Of a DNA stretch of 64,000 nt, positions 1 to 11,337 are shown one piece after another. A program made the translations under genes and the position numbers. The notes under the pieces are model-generated. The model saw nothing but the letters and a program-made list of their open reading frames with translations. It made no database searches and was not told the origin of the DNA. This stretch comes from Setomelanomma holmii. Taxonomy: Eukaryota; Ascomycota; Dothideomycetes; Pleosporales; Phaeosphaeriaceae. Location: contig ML978173.1 of assembly GCA_010015745.1 (NCBI GenBank), forward strand, positions 124,001 to 188,000. The letters are read 5' to 3'. Position 1 is the stretch's first letter; every line of letters starts with the position of its first letter.

Positions 1-1700
1 GAAGATTACTGAATTTGCACCAGGGCATTGGTATGATGGCGTTCGGCAAGCACATCGTCCGGATACGGTCATGGCGAGAGACTCGTCGAACAGCCTGGTT
101 CTGTGCCGCTTACTTCGCTGCTTGGATCTTCGACCTCATCATGCCCCTGATCTCACTCACCCTCATCACTCTCATCGTCTATCCAAAATCTCGAGAAGTC
201 ATGTTTCCTCCAGCACCAATCGCGCTCGTCAGTTCCAAAGGAGGAGTCCAGAAGCCCAAAGCTGGAGTGCTGGGTAGTACTGACAGCGCTACAGGAGCGC
301 CCGAGAACCACAAGGGTGAGGCCGTGGAGCAAGAAGCATCCAACTTTGTCAATGGAATTGCTTCTGTGGCGTTGTCGAGTGCTACAGGTAAGCATCCTCA
401 AGGCGAACCGCCGGAAGGCGATGCGCAGGAGAAGAGCGTCCCAGATCCTACGCGTATCGCTATCGGTGCCGCAGATGCCAAAGACGTCACCGCTGGCGCG
501 ACCGTCTCGAAGGAGCACGACAAGACCAAAGTGCCCATGGAGACTGCCATGTGGACCAAGATGCGACCCGTCATGCACGGTCTGGCTGACGTGACTGATA
601 CATGGGAACGCTTCGCGAAGTAAGTCATGATGTCAGTGTTGATTGAATTTTTTTTGACATTTGGTAGCATGCTCGAGCCAACACCGCCATTTCCTAAGAA
701 CAAATACCATTACCGGCTCGCAGCGGTTGTTGCGCCACTCCTACTGATCTCACTATTTGTGACTTCATACATGTTTATGAAGGGAGTTACATTCGGCGTC
801 GGCTTCGGTTTCTTCGGCGACCCACTCATCTGGAGAGGTCTCGACATCCTCAACAGCAAGTTCCCGAACTGGCAGAAGCTCCTGGAACTCCGCAACACTC
901 TCCTCAAAGGCGTTCCCACAAACGCACAGCTCGCCATCACTCTCCTCCGTATCGGCGAAGCCAACAAAGCTCCTCTCCCTCCTCCACCACACGTCAATGG
1001 CCCACCGCCGGATGTGCCCGTCGATGTCAGCGAGCAAGAGCTCCGCGCAACAGGCGCGGACTATCCTCTCAACGCCACACAAGAAGAACTCGACGAAGCC
1101 ATGGCTCACGACCCCACCACAGCCCACGAAACCGGCGGCGAAGACATCGACAAAGCCAAAGACTCCAAGCACGGCAAGAAATCCAATAAGATAGTAAACT
1201 TCTTCCGCAGCACTGTAAAAGGCGGCGTCGAAACCTCCATCGGCGCAGACAAGGTCAAAGCCGCCGTCGGCCGCGAAAACGCCAAAAACCGTCTCGGCGC
1301 TATACCGTCCAAGAACGCAGATATGACTTCCGGCCCCGTGGAGTTCAAGTCAAGATACAACGGCAAGAAGGGACACTTGTATATTACGACCAAGGCGACG
1401 ATTCCGTGCATTGCGTTCTCGACGGATAAAACGATTGAGAAGATTGGCACTGTGAGTCGAGAGGATCTACATCCCTTGTGGAGTATTCCCGTGGGAGAGA
1501 TCAAGGAGATTAGGAAAGTGGGCGGGTATGGATGGAAGGCCAAGTTGGTGGTCGGTTGGGCGATGGGGAGGGAGGTTGCGGATGGGATTGTGATTATTGA
1601 TAGGAAGGGTGTGGACACGAGGTTGACGGCTATGCCGCTAAGAGACGAGCTATTCAATCGGCTGGTCGCGATGGGTGGGCAGAAATGGGAGTGTTGGTAG
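1..1700 (+). CDS. DUF3292 family membrane protein, 5' end outside window
   Basis: Two exons, <1..619 and 668..1700, joined across a 48-bp GTAAGT...TAG intron; the phase is conserved (AA|C). The frame is open to the window edge and the first residues look internal, so the start lies upstream even though an ATG occurs at 15. The protein has hydrophobic segments after WFCAAYFAAWIFDL and again near LLISLFVTSYMFMKG, followed by the block FPNWQKLLELRNTLLKGVP that I associate with the fungal DUF3292 family. The C-terminal third is a beta-rich, GRAM/PH-like stretch (GPVEFKSRYNGKKGHLYI). The family is fungal, with no established biochemical role. It is probably an integral endomembrane protein; that is inference from the helices. 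There are no lesions in the visible part. Confidence 0.8.
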
Positions 1701-2181
1701 ATGCTGAATGGACTCGGTGCGCATTGAGGTGGCGAAATGCATGGTCACGGTGGAGGCTGGCATGTCTCGATACCGTGGGTGAGGATGAGCTCCGCATGTC
1801 AGTGTCTCCTGGAGGTTCTTGGTACAGTGGAGTCATTGTTTCTTTTGCATTAAATTAGCACACCTAGGATACCTTTTAGCCTATGGATGGCCCTCATGAG
1901 CATATACCTTGTATGACATTGAGTGAATTCAACACATCGTCAGAGATCACATATCGCTGCAACAACGCATCGTACTCATAATGTTGAGCTTTTAGGTGCT
2001 ACATTTAGCCGCATCCAGATGCATACATGTCGTGTTATCGTGCCTCGGCACCGTACCCATACCCCATCGCAGAGCATTCCAAAGCACTTTCCACCTCCAC
2101 CGTCCCATCTCCAACGCACCAAAGTCATCCCCGCCACATTATCGTCTCGTCCCAGAACACCGCCCCCACACTCGTCACCTC
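1701..2181. other. Intergenic, convergent 3' ends
   Basis: This stretch separates the 3' ends of two convergent genes. Short open frames exist but have proline/histidine-rich, low-quality translations. I see nothing functional beyond presumed 3' UTRs. Confidence 0.6.
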
Positions 2182-3966
2182 CTACTCCTCATCAACGTCC
2201 ATCTCCTCACCCGCCTGAGCAGCCTCGTAGCCACTCTGGAACGAACCGCAGGCCTGGGCAGCAGCAAGCGCCAGATGGTACTTCATCTGGATCTTGTTGC
2301 CGCTGCTGCTCAGCCCCTTGGAGCGGCACATCTTCTGTAAGTCGGATGCGGACCACTCATCGTCGGCATCACCCAAGGCCTCAAGGAGCTGCTCCTTCTT
2401 CTTCTTCTTCTTCTTCTTCTTCTTGCCAGCGACCTGGAGGCCGCGGTCGGCGCACATCTTGGTGAGATCGTGGATGTTGAGGAAGCTGCGCGGATCTTGG
2501 GTGTCGGCAGAGATCTTGTTGTTGGAGAGAGCAAGCGCATCGGTGCTGAAAGTGACTTCCTTCTTCGGAGAAGCCTTGTCTTTGCCCTTGCCCTTGTTGG
2601 CCTTCTCAGCAGCGGCGTTCTGCTTCTTAATCTGAGCGTTGCGCTGAGCTCGGGCAGTGGAGTGCTCCTTAGCGCGCTGGGCCCTGATCTGGGCAGCAGC
2701 TGCGCGATCCATAGCACGCTGAGCCTTCTCCTCCTCTTTCTGCTGGCGCTTGTACGCAATCTCCTCGGCCTTCTGAGCGTTACGAGTCTTAGCTTCGTCC
2801 TTAGCCTTACGTTCGATGGCCTCCTTGGCATCCTTCTCGGCCTGCTCCTTGTTGCGGGCTTGCTCACGAGTCTCGCGGAAGGTCTCGAGCTCGAGACGAC
2901 GGGTGTCAGGGTCGTCATCAATCTCGGTAGGAATGCGAGCGGTGCCGTCAGAGAGGGCATTCCAGCGCTCGCGGCAGGCGGTGGCGGAGAAGAGCGCGTC
3001 CTTGTTAAGGCGGCGCATGTATTCGGACACCTTGCGGAAGCGCCAGGCCCGCATGCGCTCAATCTCGTAGTTGATCTCGATGTCCGCAAGGGCATAAGCC
3101 TGGATTAGTAGTGAGTCCTGTGAAGATGTGTCAGTCAAGGAGAGAGGAGAAGATCACAGGGGTAGACGTACATCCTCAAATTCCCACTCCTTGTAGCCTT
3201 CACGGAGAAGAAAGTCAACGTTGTCAGCCTGGGCTAGACGAATACGCATGATGCGGGTGGAGATGGACTTCTGGTCATAGCGAACGCGACCGTCCTTAGC
3301 AAGCTTGTCAGCGATTTGGCGGTCACTGAAGCCCTTCTCGCGCATACCCATCATAAGCTCGTCATCGGAATCGAGCTCATGGGACACACGCTTGTGGTAG
3401 GCAGGTAAGGTCTCACCCTTCCTACGATCGCGACGTCCGAAGGTACCAGGGACACGGGATGAAGGCTTGGTCACAAAGCCAGTGTCTTCGTCCAAGATGA
3501 AGGGCTCGCCGTTATCGACTTTGCCACGGATAACGGAGCGCTGAGCTGCATGCTTGGTCTGAGCAGCGAAAGCAGGCTTGACACGCTTGCGCTTCTGGCC
3601 GATCATGTTGTCGTCGTACTCGGGGTCATAGCCTTTGACGTCCTCATTCTCATCGTCAGTCTCGTCATCTTCGACGATGCCAAGGTCGCCATAGCCGTCG
3701 AGCTTGAAGTCATCATCCTCGGGCTGTGGACTGTCAGCCTATGGCTAATCGGGATAATGTCATGTACTCACATCCTCAGGAACCTCAACCTCATCCATAA
3801 AGTCTTCCTCGTTGTCACCATCGCCTGCAATGTCCATGTCGGCAAGATCATCCTCGAGATTGATCTGGTCAACGGGCTCGTCGCCTGCGAAAGTCTGTTA
3901 GCACGTTGCGGGTGCGCTACGCGAACAGTCGTTCTTACCATCGAGAATGAGAGTGTCGTCTGTCAT
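2182..3966 (-). CDS. SAP-repeat, lysine-rich nuclear-type protein
   Basis: Four exons on the minus strand: 3966..3939, 3884..3772, 3723..3172 and 3117..2182; all three introns have GT-AG ends and the phases close to 542 aa. An acidic N-terminus (DDLADMDIAG, then many D/E) is followed by a basic region. A helical segment near GFSDRQIADKLAKDG and the RMRAWRFRKVSEYMRRLN region resembles fungal Myb/SANT-like proteins. A long charged coiled coil (EQAEKDAKEAIERKAKDEAK...) follows. The C-terminus has two SAP-like helices, LNIHDLTKMCADRGLQVAGK and WSASDLQKMCRSKGLSSSGN, separated by a run of ten lysines. SAP motifs bind DNA or RNA, so a chromatin or RNA role is likely, but the family name is uncertain. 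The gene appears intact. Confidence 0.78.
2395..2424. repeat. (CTT)10 microsatellite inside the SAP protein gene
   Basis: Ten uninterrupted CTT units on the plus strand read as ten AAG lysine codons in the minus-strand gene, lying between its two SAP-like motifs. The length is a multiple of three, so slippage would change the lysine count without breaking the frame. Confidence 0.95.
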
Positions 3967-5455
3967 TGCAGCTGAGTTCGGTATGTAACTGTTGGTGGTC
4001 GTTGTGTGGTGTGGGTGATTCGAAATGAGACACAGCGGGGTATTGTAGTTGTGTGCTGTGTTGTTGAGGATCTGAAGGCCTTCCCGAACAGCTTTTGTGC
4101 GGCAGGCGCACGGACGGGTCAGCGAGTCGTAGTAGCCGAAGGTGGGGGTGAGAGGCAAGGCGTGCCCGCAAATCGCTGGGTGGCTACAAGTGGATAGGGA
4201 ACAGAGTATAAGGTTGTCAGTCGAGGTAAACTGCCGACCAGCAGGTATACGTGAGTGGTAGGGAAGAAAGCGGAAGTAGGTAGCAGAGGTTTTGTGTTTA
4301 TTTAAACAGCTGTCCACGACCGAAAAGGGCGACAGCGCCTCAACCAAACCACTTGGTTGAAACGGCAAACCCACCACAGCGACGTGAGAGAGCAAAACGG
4401 AGGTGAGCAGGCGGCAAATGGATTGACATAGGGTATAATGACAGGCTCATGGATATCCTGCAGCGGTTCATCTGACAGTACTACAGGAGCTTGCGAGTGC
4501 CGTGCCTGTCAAAGACAACGAGTTTGACGTCCCGTAGGGCAGCCATGAGATGTCGGAAAGTACAAGACACATATAACGTGAAAACTGTACTTACGACAGA
4601 CAATTTCATGCAAGAAAGGAGCTACATGGTGCTTTCAATGTGCATACATGGTGATTCCAATGGGCATGAGCTGCTCATGGCTAAATTTTTTTGGGGGGGG
4701 ATTTACTATGTCCTAGAACGATGGGGACGTTGACATGACTCGGAAGAGCATGATTGGAGATAGACGAAAAGAGGAGATAGGACATATATAGGGGAGTTGA
4801 AGAAGTGTTAACGAGAAGAAAGAGATGCCCAAGAAAATATGAAACAACTCCTTCTCTACTAGCTGCAGTGGACTTGTTCGCCTGCGAAGATACTTCATTT
4901 GGCAGGGTGCCAGTTCAAGCTTGCCGAAACATGATTGTGTCGACGTTTTTGTGGGAGATCGTGCGGCTTTTGGTAGTGCGAGCGTAGCCGGGCTCGTGAA
5001 GCAAATGGTTGTAGTGTATTTGTTCATCCACTCTCATATCACCAGCTGGGAGCTCATGCTCTCTGGTGTCCACAGAGTTGTGATGGACAGGCTCGTCGTG
5101 CACGATCAAATCAAATATAAAGTGTCAAATTGAAAGGGTTCAAGGGCAACGTTTAGGTAACGTTGGAGTCTCTACGCGCGCTAAGCAATGTGGCGCTAGC
5201 TTTGGGCCCTCATCCCTGCCAATGACGCAACACTCGAGCGCATCATTTCTTGGATACTAAAAGAATGGCCGCAATCAGGGCTCGCAGCAGGGCCACGACG
5301 ACATCCTTACAATCGCCTTGCATGTGAGATCGCTTCCCACTACCCTGTCATCCTTCCGCAATCCCACCCCGCATACATCATACCCAATAACCCCAAATCC
5401 ACCCGACTCGCGCAACCTAATAACGCGACCCTACTACAACCAGCAGACAATAAAG
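3967..5455. other. 1.5-kb divergent intergenic region
   Basis: This lies between the start of the SAP-protein gene (minus) and the start of the C-tail membrane protein gene (plus), so it should hold both promoters. It contains a homopolymer pair (T7 followed by G9 near 4685) and several short open frames on both strands with no protein-like composition. No repeat or RNA gene was recognised. Confidence 0.55.
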
Positions 5456-6991
5456 ATGTCGTCCTACCTACAGAAGCTGCGCCGGCAGTCCAAAAATCTC
5501 ATACCGCAAACCGGCGGAAAACAAGAAGACTCTACCAAGGTTGAAGAGCCAGCTAAAGCTCAAGAAACTTCAAAGGTCCTAGAGCCTACGACCGCAAATG
5601 CAGGACCGAGCGAAATCACACAATCCGCACCTGCGCCGACGGTGACCGAGCCATGTGAAGAGCCGGCAGCTGAGCCCGTCCTAGACGAGGAAGATCAGAT
5701 CTTCCTAGAACGACTGGCCGCTATCGCCTCAGAACCTGAAGGAGAGGCACCTCCGCTACCCACACGACCAGTCGAAGTGACGGACAGCAAAGGCGAGAAA
5801 GTGGTCGGCAGAGATGCCCAAATAGCGCTAATGGATGGCGCAGACAAGGTCGCCCTCCCTCAGAGTCCTCCAGAGGTCACGGCTGAAAGCAGCGAGAAGG
5901 GCAAAGGCAAGGCCAGCGGGCTGGACAGGAAGAAGAGCGTCATGTCATACTTCTCGCTTGACAGGTTCAAGAAAAGTGATAAAGACAAGACACCAAAGGA
6001 CAAGACGGGAAAGCTCTCAGACAAGGAGCGGGAGACGATGGCTGCTGACTTGCAAGCCGCGGCTGAGGCCACCAAGGTCAACGATGCGGAAGAGCAAAAG
6101 AAGGAAGACAAGGAGCTCACAGATATCTTGGACCAACTCAACCTCTCTGCCGTCAATAATCGCGTCTTCTCCTTCAGCAAAGAATCTGAGGAGCTTCTCA
6201 ACAAGTTCACTCAAGTTCTCAAAGACATCGTCAACGGTGCACCAACAGCGTACAACGATCTCGAGAAGCTCTTCACAGACTATGACAACCAACTTAAGAA
6301 AATGTACGGAGGGCTACCACCCTTCTTGCAAAACATGGTCAAATCACTGCCAGCTAAGCTGACTGCTACACTTGGCCCTGAATTACTGGCTGCTTCTGCC
6401 GAGAAGCCTGGCTTCGATGCCAAGACAGCTGGAGGCAGCAAGAGCAAGAGATCCAAGATCCCGTCAATCCCGAGTCTGAAGAGCTTAGTGACTGCACAAG
6501 GCGCCGTTGCGACTGCGCTGCGAAGTATTGTGAACTTCCTCAAGTTCCGCTTCCCAATGCTGGCAACCGGAACAAACCTCATTATGAGTTTGGCTGTGTT
6601 TCGTAAGTCATGTTATGTCACATTTCATCCATATATTCATTGCTAACATATCACAGTACTCCTATTCGTCTTCTGGTACTGCCACAAGCGAGGCCGCGAG
6701 ACCCGTCTTGAGAAAGAACGCCTCGCCGCTGAAGACGCTGGTTCTGCACAAGCCAGCAGCGCATCCTCCATCAACGAGGACGCAGATTCCATCTTTGGCG
6801 AGAAACCGAAGCGCAGGCCTGTTGGCTCGGGAGAACAGCAAGCTAGGGAGACACCACAGGAGCCACTCATCATAAGTGATGGTAGGGAAGAGGCACCTGC
6901 AACAGTCAGTGACCTGCCGAGTGTTAGCCATTTGCCTGATCCGAAGGACGGTAAGGTTTCCGAGCCTGCTCTGCCGGCGGAGAAGAAGTGA
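5456..6991 (+). CDS. Hypothetical C-terminally anchored membrane protein
   Basis: Two exons, 5456..6602 and 6657..6991, with a 54-bp GTAAGT...CAG intron, giving 493 aa. I chose the ATG at 5456 (MSSYLQKLRRQSKNLIPQ) because the upstream in-frame extension is low-complexity 5'-UTR-like sequence. The first two thirds are charged and disordered, rich in E/K/P/A. A central helical region (LTDILDQLNLSAVNNRVFSF) precedes a hydrophobic segment, MSLAVFLLLFVFWYC, that the splice junction itself completes. A basic HKRGRE flank and an acidic tail follow. This is consistent with a single-pass endomembrane protein with its C-tail in the cytosol. I do not recognise a named family; the function is unknown. 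Confidence 0.8.
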
Positions 6992-7179
6992 AGCATTTGA
7001 GCAGTCTCTTGGAATTGTTTTGGCTTAGATTGATATCCTCTCACGTTCGTATACCCAGCTATTAATCTATACCCCTCAATGACATTACAACAAGTATGTA
7101 GCACCCAGAACGTAATGTCTCATAATGAGCAATATGGCCTCTCCATCCATTCCCTCAATTGCACCGGGTATCAAGCACC

Positions 7180-8401
7180 TCAAGCCCCAGGCTTCCTTGC
7201 ATGAATAACAACCACCTCAAGATACGCATGCTCCTTCCTCTCCCTAACCCCATTCCTGAACTTCGCAATAAACACCTGCGCCTCCTGCACACTCCACCCC
7301 ATAACCTTGGTCAACAACATCAGCCCCCACCCCTCCGCCCCCTGCGTGATATGCAAATAGTCCCACCTCCCCAGCTCCTTCAAGTGCGGATCCGCCGGCC
7401 AGCCGTTGACGGGCACTTTGTATATTCGCTCGACGGCATCCACGAACCCCTGGTTGCGAATGTACCGAGACAGGTTCCAGACTTCGTAGAACGACTCTCT
7501 GAATTTCTTGGATGCGTCGTGAAAGACGTCGCTCCATTGCGATAGTACGTGATCTGATGCGAGCGTCCCGTCGTCGGACTCGAATTGTACGCTCATTTCG
7601 AGTTGGTGGAGGTATCCGCCTGGTGTCATGTGGTTGAATATCTCTGCGTAAAGGGCACGCCAGCTGGCTATACTCCCGTACAAGCTGCGTATATTAACAA
7701 AATCGAAGTAATTCAATGGCCACGTCCATGAGCTTGTAACGTCGTCGATTTCGAATATGCAGTTCGGTGGCGTGAATGATGGTTGGATTGGACTTAAATC
7801 GACGCCGAGAACATCACTGCTAGGATGCTCGTCTGCGAAGTCCATGCACCATATGTCTGTGCCGCAGCCGAGGTCGATAACACGGATTGGAGACGAGGTG
7901 ATGGGCGCGATGTGCAGTTTTTGGTCGAATAGGATGAGAAACATCTGGTGGGCAATGTCGAGTTGGTCGTTTTGAACTCGTCATTGGGACCCCAGTATTC
8001 GCCCTCGCGGAACTTGTGGTACCGGCGCCCGTCTTCGTAGCGGTGCCGCATGATGGTGCTGGGGATGGTAATAGTGTCGCTGAGGTCGTCGTCGTCGTCG
8101 TCTGGATTGGGGACATCCTGGGTGAAGTTAGCTCTTGGGTCGTTCTGAGAGGATAGCTGACACTGAAGAAGGGTGATGAACTTGCTTGGGCTGGGATTGC
8201 TTGACTGTTAATCTGATGTGCACTCGATGAAGGGTTTCCAACTGATGACTCGTTTGATGTTCCTATTCCTGAGTCTGTCGATGTTTGGATGGGTACGGAT
8301 ACAGGTATAGTAGGGACTGGGTGCTCGGTCGCGATCTGGTTCGCGGGGGCGTTCGCAGTCGTCACTGACGATAGCTCGCTATCATTTTGCAGGCCCGGCA
8401 T
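7180..8401 (-). pseudogene. LaeA-like SAM methyltransferase, frameshifted
   Basis: This is a class I methyltransferase of the LaeA-like fungal type, proteins that act as regulators or enzymes of secondary metabolism. A serine/threonine-rich N-terminus starts at ATG 8401. A second exon from about 8117 begins with an aspartate run and the typical YEDGRRYHKFREGEYWGPND block. Immediately after, near 7975-7980, the reading frame shifts by one base: the conserved QNDQLDIAHQMFL block continues in another frame with no plausible intron between. The rest is well preserved (VIDLGCGTDIW, GVDLSPIQP, WDYLHITQGAEGWGLMLL). The SAM-binding loop reads GCGTD, with Asp where the family usually has Gly. The first intron (8161..8118) has a weak GTCAGC donor. 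The gene is either inactivated or carries one sequencing error. Confidence 0.75.
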
Positions 8402-8828
8402 GCTGTCTGCCGATCATGGAGTGTTATACTGGCCTAGTTCGATGCAAAGTGCATATCAAGGTCCTCGATCGACAATGTTATCCTATTTCATGAGCTCGTT
8501 GTTCGTCAGGCACTTGGTATCGCGCGGTCAAAGAAGATCGAACTGGGCACGAGCAGTGCAGCTTGAAGATGTGAGAGTGACATAGAAATTGCAACGAGCG
8601 GATCTGCGATATGTGTGCGAGAAATTCATTCTTGGTATCCAACAGCTTGACTTCGGCTGAAGCTGGGCAGCGAAGAAACTACTGCTGTGGGAGGTCGCCG
8701 TCGTCAACGTGGTCGTGACCTGATATGTAGGGACCGACTGCAGGGTACCGTGCCCGTGCGCGTGATGCCCGCCAGAACAACAAGACACATCTTACACCCC
8801 ATTTTCAACACAACTTATCTCCACCATT
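8402..8828. other. Spacer between methyltransferase relic and transposon
   Basis: The start of the minus-strand methyltransferase lies at one end and the transposase ATG at the other. No clear terminal inverted repeat of the transposon could be recognised by eye, and no gene is supported here. Confidence 0.5.
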
Positions 8829-9931
8829 ATGAGTGCAATCGAAAATGCGATTGCAGCAATCGAATTGCGTGAGTTAGGAGATGACTTTACGTATACTGAA
8901 GTTGCAAATCAGTTTAATGTGAATTGATCCACACTCAGCCAAAGGCATAAGGGCAAGACAAGCTCTTTTAAAGCCAAAGTAATCGGCCAGAAGAAACTCA
9001 GCCTACAACAAGAGTTAGAGCTTGTACAATACATTAGAGACTTAACTGAACGAGGGCTTCCACCTACAAGGGAAATAATACAAAATTTCACCTCTGCTGT
9101 GGCCTACAAGGACGTCAGCGAGAGCTGGGTTACCCGGTTTATCAACAACTACAAGGACCAGCTTACAGCCAAACGGACTACTGGGATGGACCGTGTAAGG
9201 CACCAGGCTGACTCTGAGGATAAATACAACCTGTATTTCGATCTCTTGCACTCTAAAATTGACAAGTATCAAGTGGAACCTCGGCACATGTACAATATGG
9301 ATGAGAAGGGCTTCCTTATTAGCGTCACCTCTAGGTCAAAGAGGGTCTTCAGCAAGTACTTGTGGCAGCAAGGGCGAGTTACTGCCTCCTTGCAGGATGG
9401 CTCAAGAGAGTGGGTAACTGTTCTGGCTTCAATTTGTGCTGATGGATCAGCTCTTCCGCCTGCTCTCATTTACCAAGGAAAGACGCTGCAGTTAAGCTGG
9501 GTAGAGGACGTCAAAGCAGGCCAACCCAACGTCTTTATGGCCTCATCACCTTCAGGGTGGACCAATAACGATCTGGGATTAGCCTGGCTTGAGCAGGTAT
9601 TTGACTGAAACACCAAGAAGAAGGCGTGTCAGGCGTATCGATTGCTCATTGTAGATGGCCACGGAACTCATCTCACCATGGATTTTATCAATTATTGCGA
9701 CAACAATCGAATTCTCCTTGCTATCTTTACGCCTCATTCTACCCATACTCTTCAGCCACTTNNNNNNNNNNNNNNNNNNNNNNNNNNNNNNNNNNNNNNN
9801 NNNNNNNNNNNNNNNNNNNNNGCGACTTCTTTCTATTGTTTTGGGCTGCCTACGTCAACTCCTTCAAGGAAGCAAGTATCCTGAAGTCCTTTGAAGCTAC
9901 TGGCATCTCTCCTGCTAATAGAGCTAACGTC
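8829..9931 (+). mobile_element. Pogo/Fot1-type DDE transposase relic
   Basis: From ATG 8829 the frame encodes a helix-turn-helix N-terminus (ALRELGDDFTYTEVANQF-type), a second DNA-binding block with ESWVTRF, and the DDE catalytic domain with YNMDEKGFLI (first Asp) and LIVDGHGTHL (second Asp). Two in-frame TGA codons interrupt it, at 8925-8927 and 9606-9608, both at places where this family normally has arginine, as expected of CGA to TGA. The third catalytic Asp would lie in the assembly gap 9762-9821. After the gap the tail FFLLFWAAYVNSFKEA...FEATGISPAN is typical of the family but sits in a different frame relative to the upstream part. The element is inactive and truncated at its 3' side by the LINE junction. 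Confidence 0.85.
9762..9821. other. Assembly gap (60 N)
   Basis: Sixty N bases sit inside the transposase. The reading frame before and after does not agree across exactly 60 bases, so the length is probably nominal, unless the relic also has an indel. The true sequence should contain the third catalytic acid of the DDE domain. Confidence 1.
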
Positions 9932-11168
9932 CCGTTTGCCCAGTCCGCTGTAGATGCTAGCATGCACAGCGGGTCGGACCACGAGACAATAGTGACCTCT
10001 GTCCCTACTCATCCATCAGGCGCTCCACATTTAGACCAGTATCACTACAGAGTCCCAGAGGCATGCCTACCAAAGTTCTCTGGGCTAATGGAGATAGGCT
10101 TCCAGAGTATCCCAGACCCGCTTGCAGCACAGGATGCAGCACAACTAGACAACTGCGTGACGCTGCTAACAGAGGCAATGCAGCACTCTGTGCAAACCGT
10201 GGGCAAGCCTGATCGCAAAGAAGGACGCGCCGCGCCATGGTGGACTAGGGAGTGCAAGACCGCCTACCAAGCCTACAAGCGCGCCAGACAGCTCTGCTCG
10301 GGCAGCCCTCCACTAGAAGAAACACGAGCTTTCAAGACTGTGGTTAGACAGGCTAAGAGGCAATACTAGAGGCATGCTATTGACAACGCGAAGGACGATA
10401 GGGATCTCTTCAAGGTTATTGCCTGGCATAGGCTTACGCTAGAGAACTAGGATACTCCGCTTATAGTCAACGACAAAGTCATTTCTAACCCCCTAGAGAA
10501 GGCAGAGGCGCTTAGAGAGGAAGTGCTCAACCAGTACACAGCAGGGGATGACCTCGGACACTACCCAGACCAGGAGACGGCAGCCACCCTTCCGTGGAGC
10601 ACATACATCTCACTAGAGGAAGCTGAACGAAACACAATAGGGGTCTCTAGCACCTCGCCAGGCACTGACCGCTCTACTGTACGGCTACTCCGCGCCTGCT
10701 GGGCTCAGGTTAGAGAGCTCATACGAAGGACCTTCCAGCGGTGCCTTGAACTCAACCACTTCCCAGCACAATAGAAGCTCGCAGAGGTGGCGATGATACT
10801 AAAGGCAGGGAAGACAGATCAGACGTTGCCCTGATCCTAGAGACCCATCGCACTCCTCTCCTGCATTAGAAAAGGACTTAAACAAACAGTGGCCAGAAGA
10901 ATTGCGTAGACTGCTATGACCCACAAGGTCCTCAGCCCCCAGCATGGGGGAGCCCTCCCAAAACGCTCTGCAGCTGATCTCACCGCAGCGTTCACCTACG
11001 ACACTGAAGCCGCGTGGGCACTTAATCAACACGTCACTATAGTCACTCTAGACGTGCAAGGCGCGTTTGACGCTCTCCTTAAAAACCGCCTGCTACATCA
11101 AATGGTCAAACAGGGATGGCTGCAAGGGACTATCCGCTTTGTAGACTTGTTCCTCACAGATTGGAGGG

Positions 11169-11337
11169 TGTTGGATGTGGGAGCACAGGTCAGGTATGAA
11201 TGAGGCAGAAGGTTGTTGTATTGAGAGAGCTACTGCGAGCGATTATATACACAACCAGATGAGTAAGCAGGTGACTAACAGAGTCACGTGAGATGCAGTT
11301 CACAGTGTACCGTGTGAACTGAGGTGCTAGGCTGACA
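11169..11337. mobile_element. 169-bp LTR-like insertion inside the LINE reverse transcriptase
   Basis: This segment interrupts the RT between FLTDWRV and the GTP-stop-GSPL motif. It starts TGTTGG and ends CTGACA (TG...CA ends, short imperfect inverted repeat) and is flanked on both sides by GAGGG (11164-11168 and 11338-11342), a perfect 5-bp target duplication. Removing the insert and one GAGGG gives an uninterrupted RT alignment. These are the hallmarks of an LTR-retrotransposon-derived solo LTR or an unusually short non-autonomous LTR element. No coding capacity is visible. Confidence 0.85.

Noticed and set aside
1996..2340. Serine/histidine/proline-rich small open frames
   Set aside because: Low-complexity 3'-UTR and antisense sequence without motif or splice support.
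2470..3108. Long plus-strand leucine-rich open frame
   Set aside because: Antisense to the exon of the SAP-domain protein; its composition reflects the lysine/glutamate codons on the other strand.
4491..5133. Small open frames in the 4-5.4 kb intergenic region
   Set aside because: Short, overlapping on both strands, and no protein-like features.
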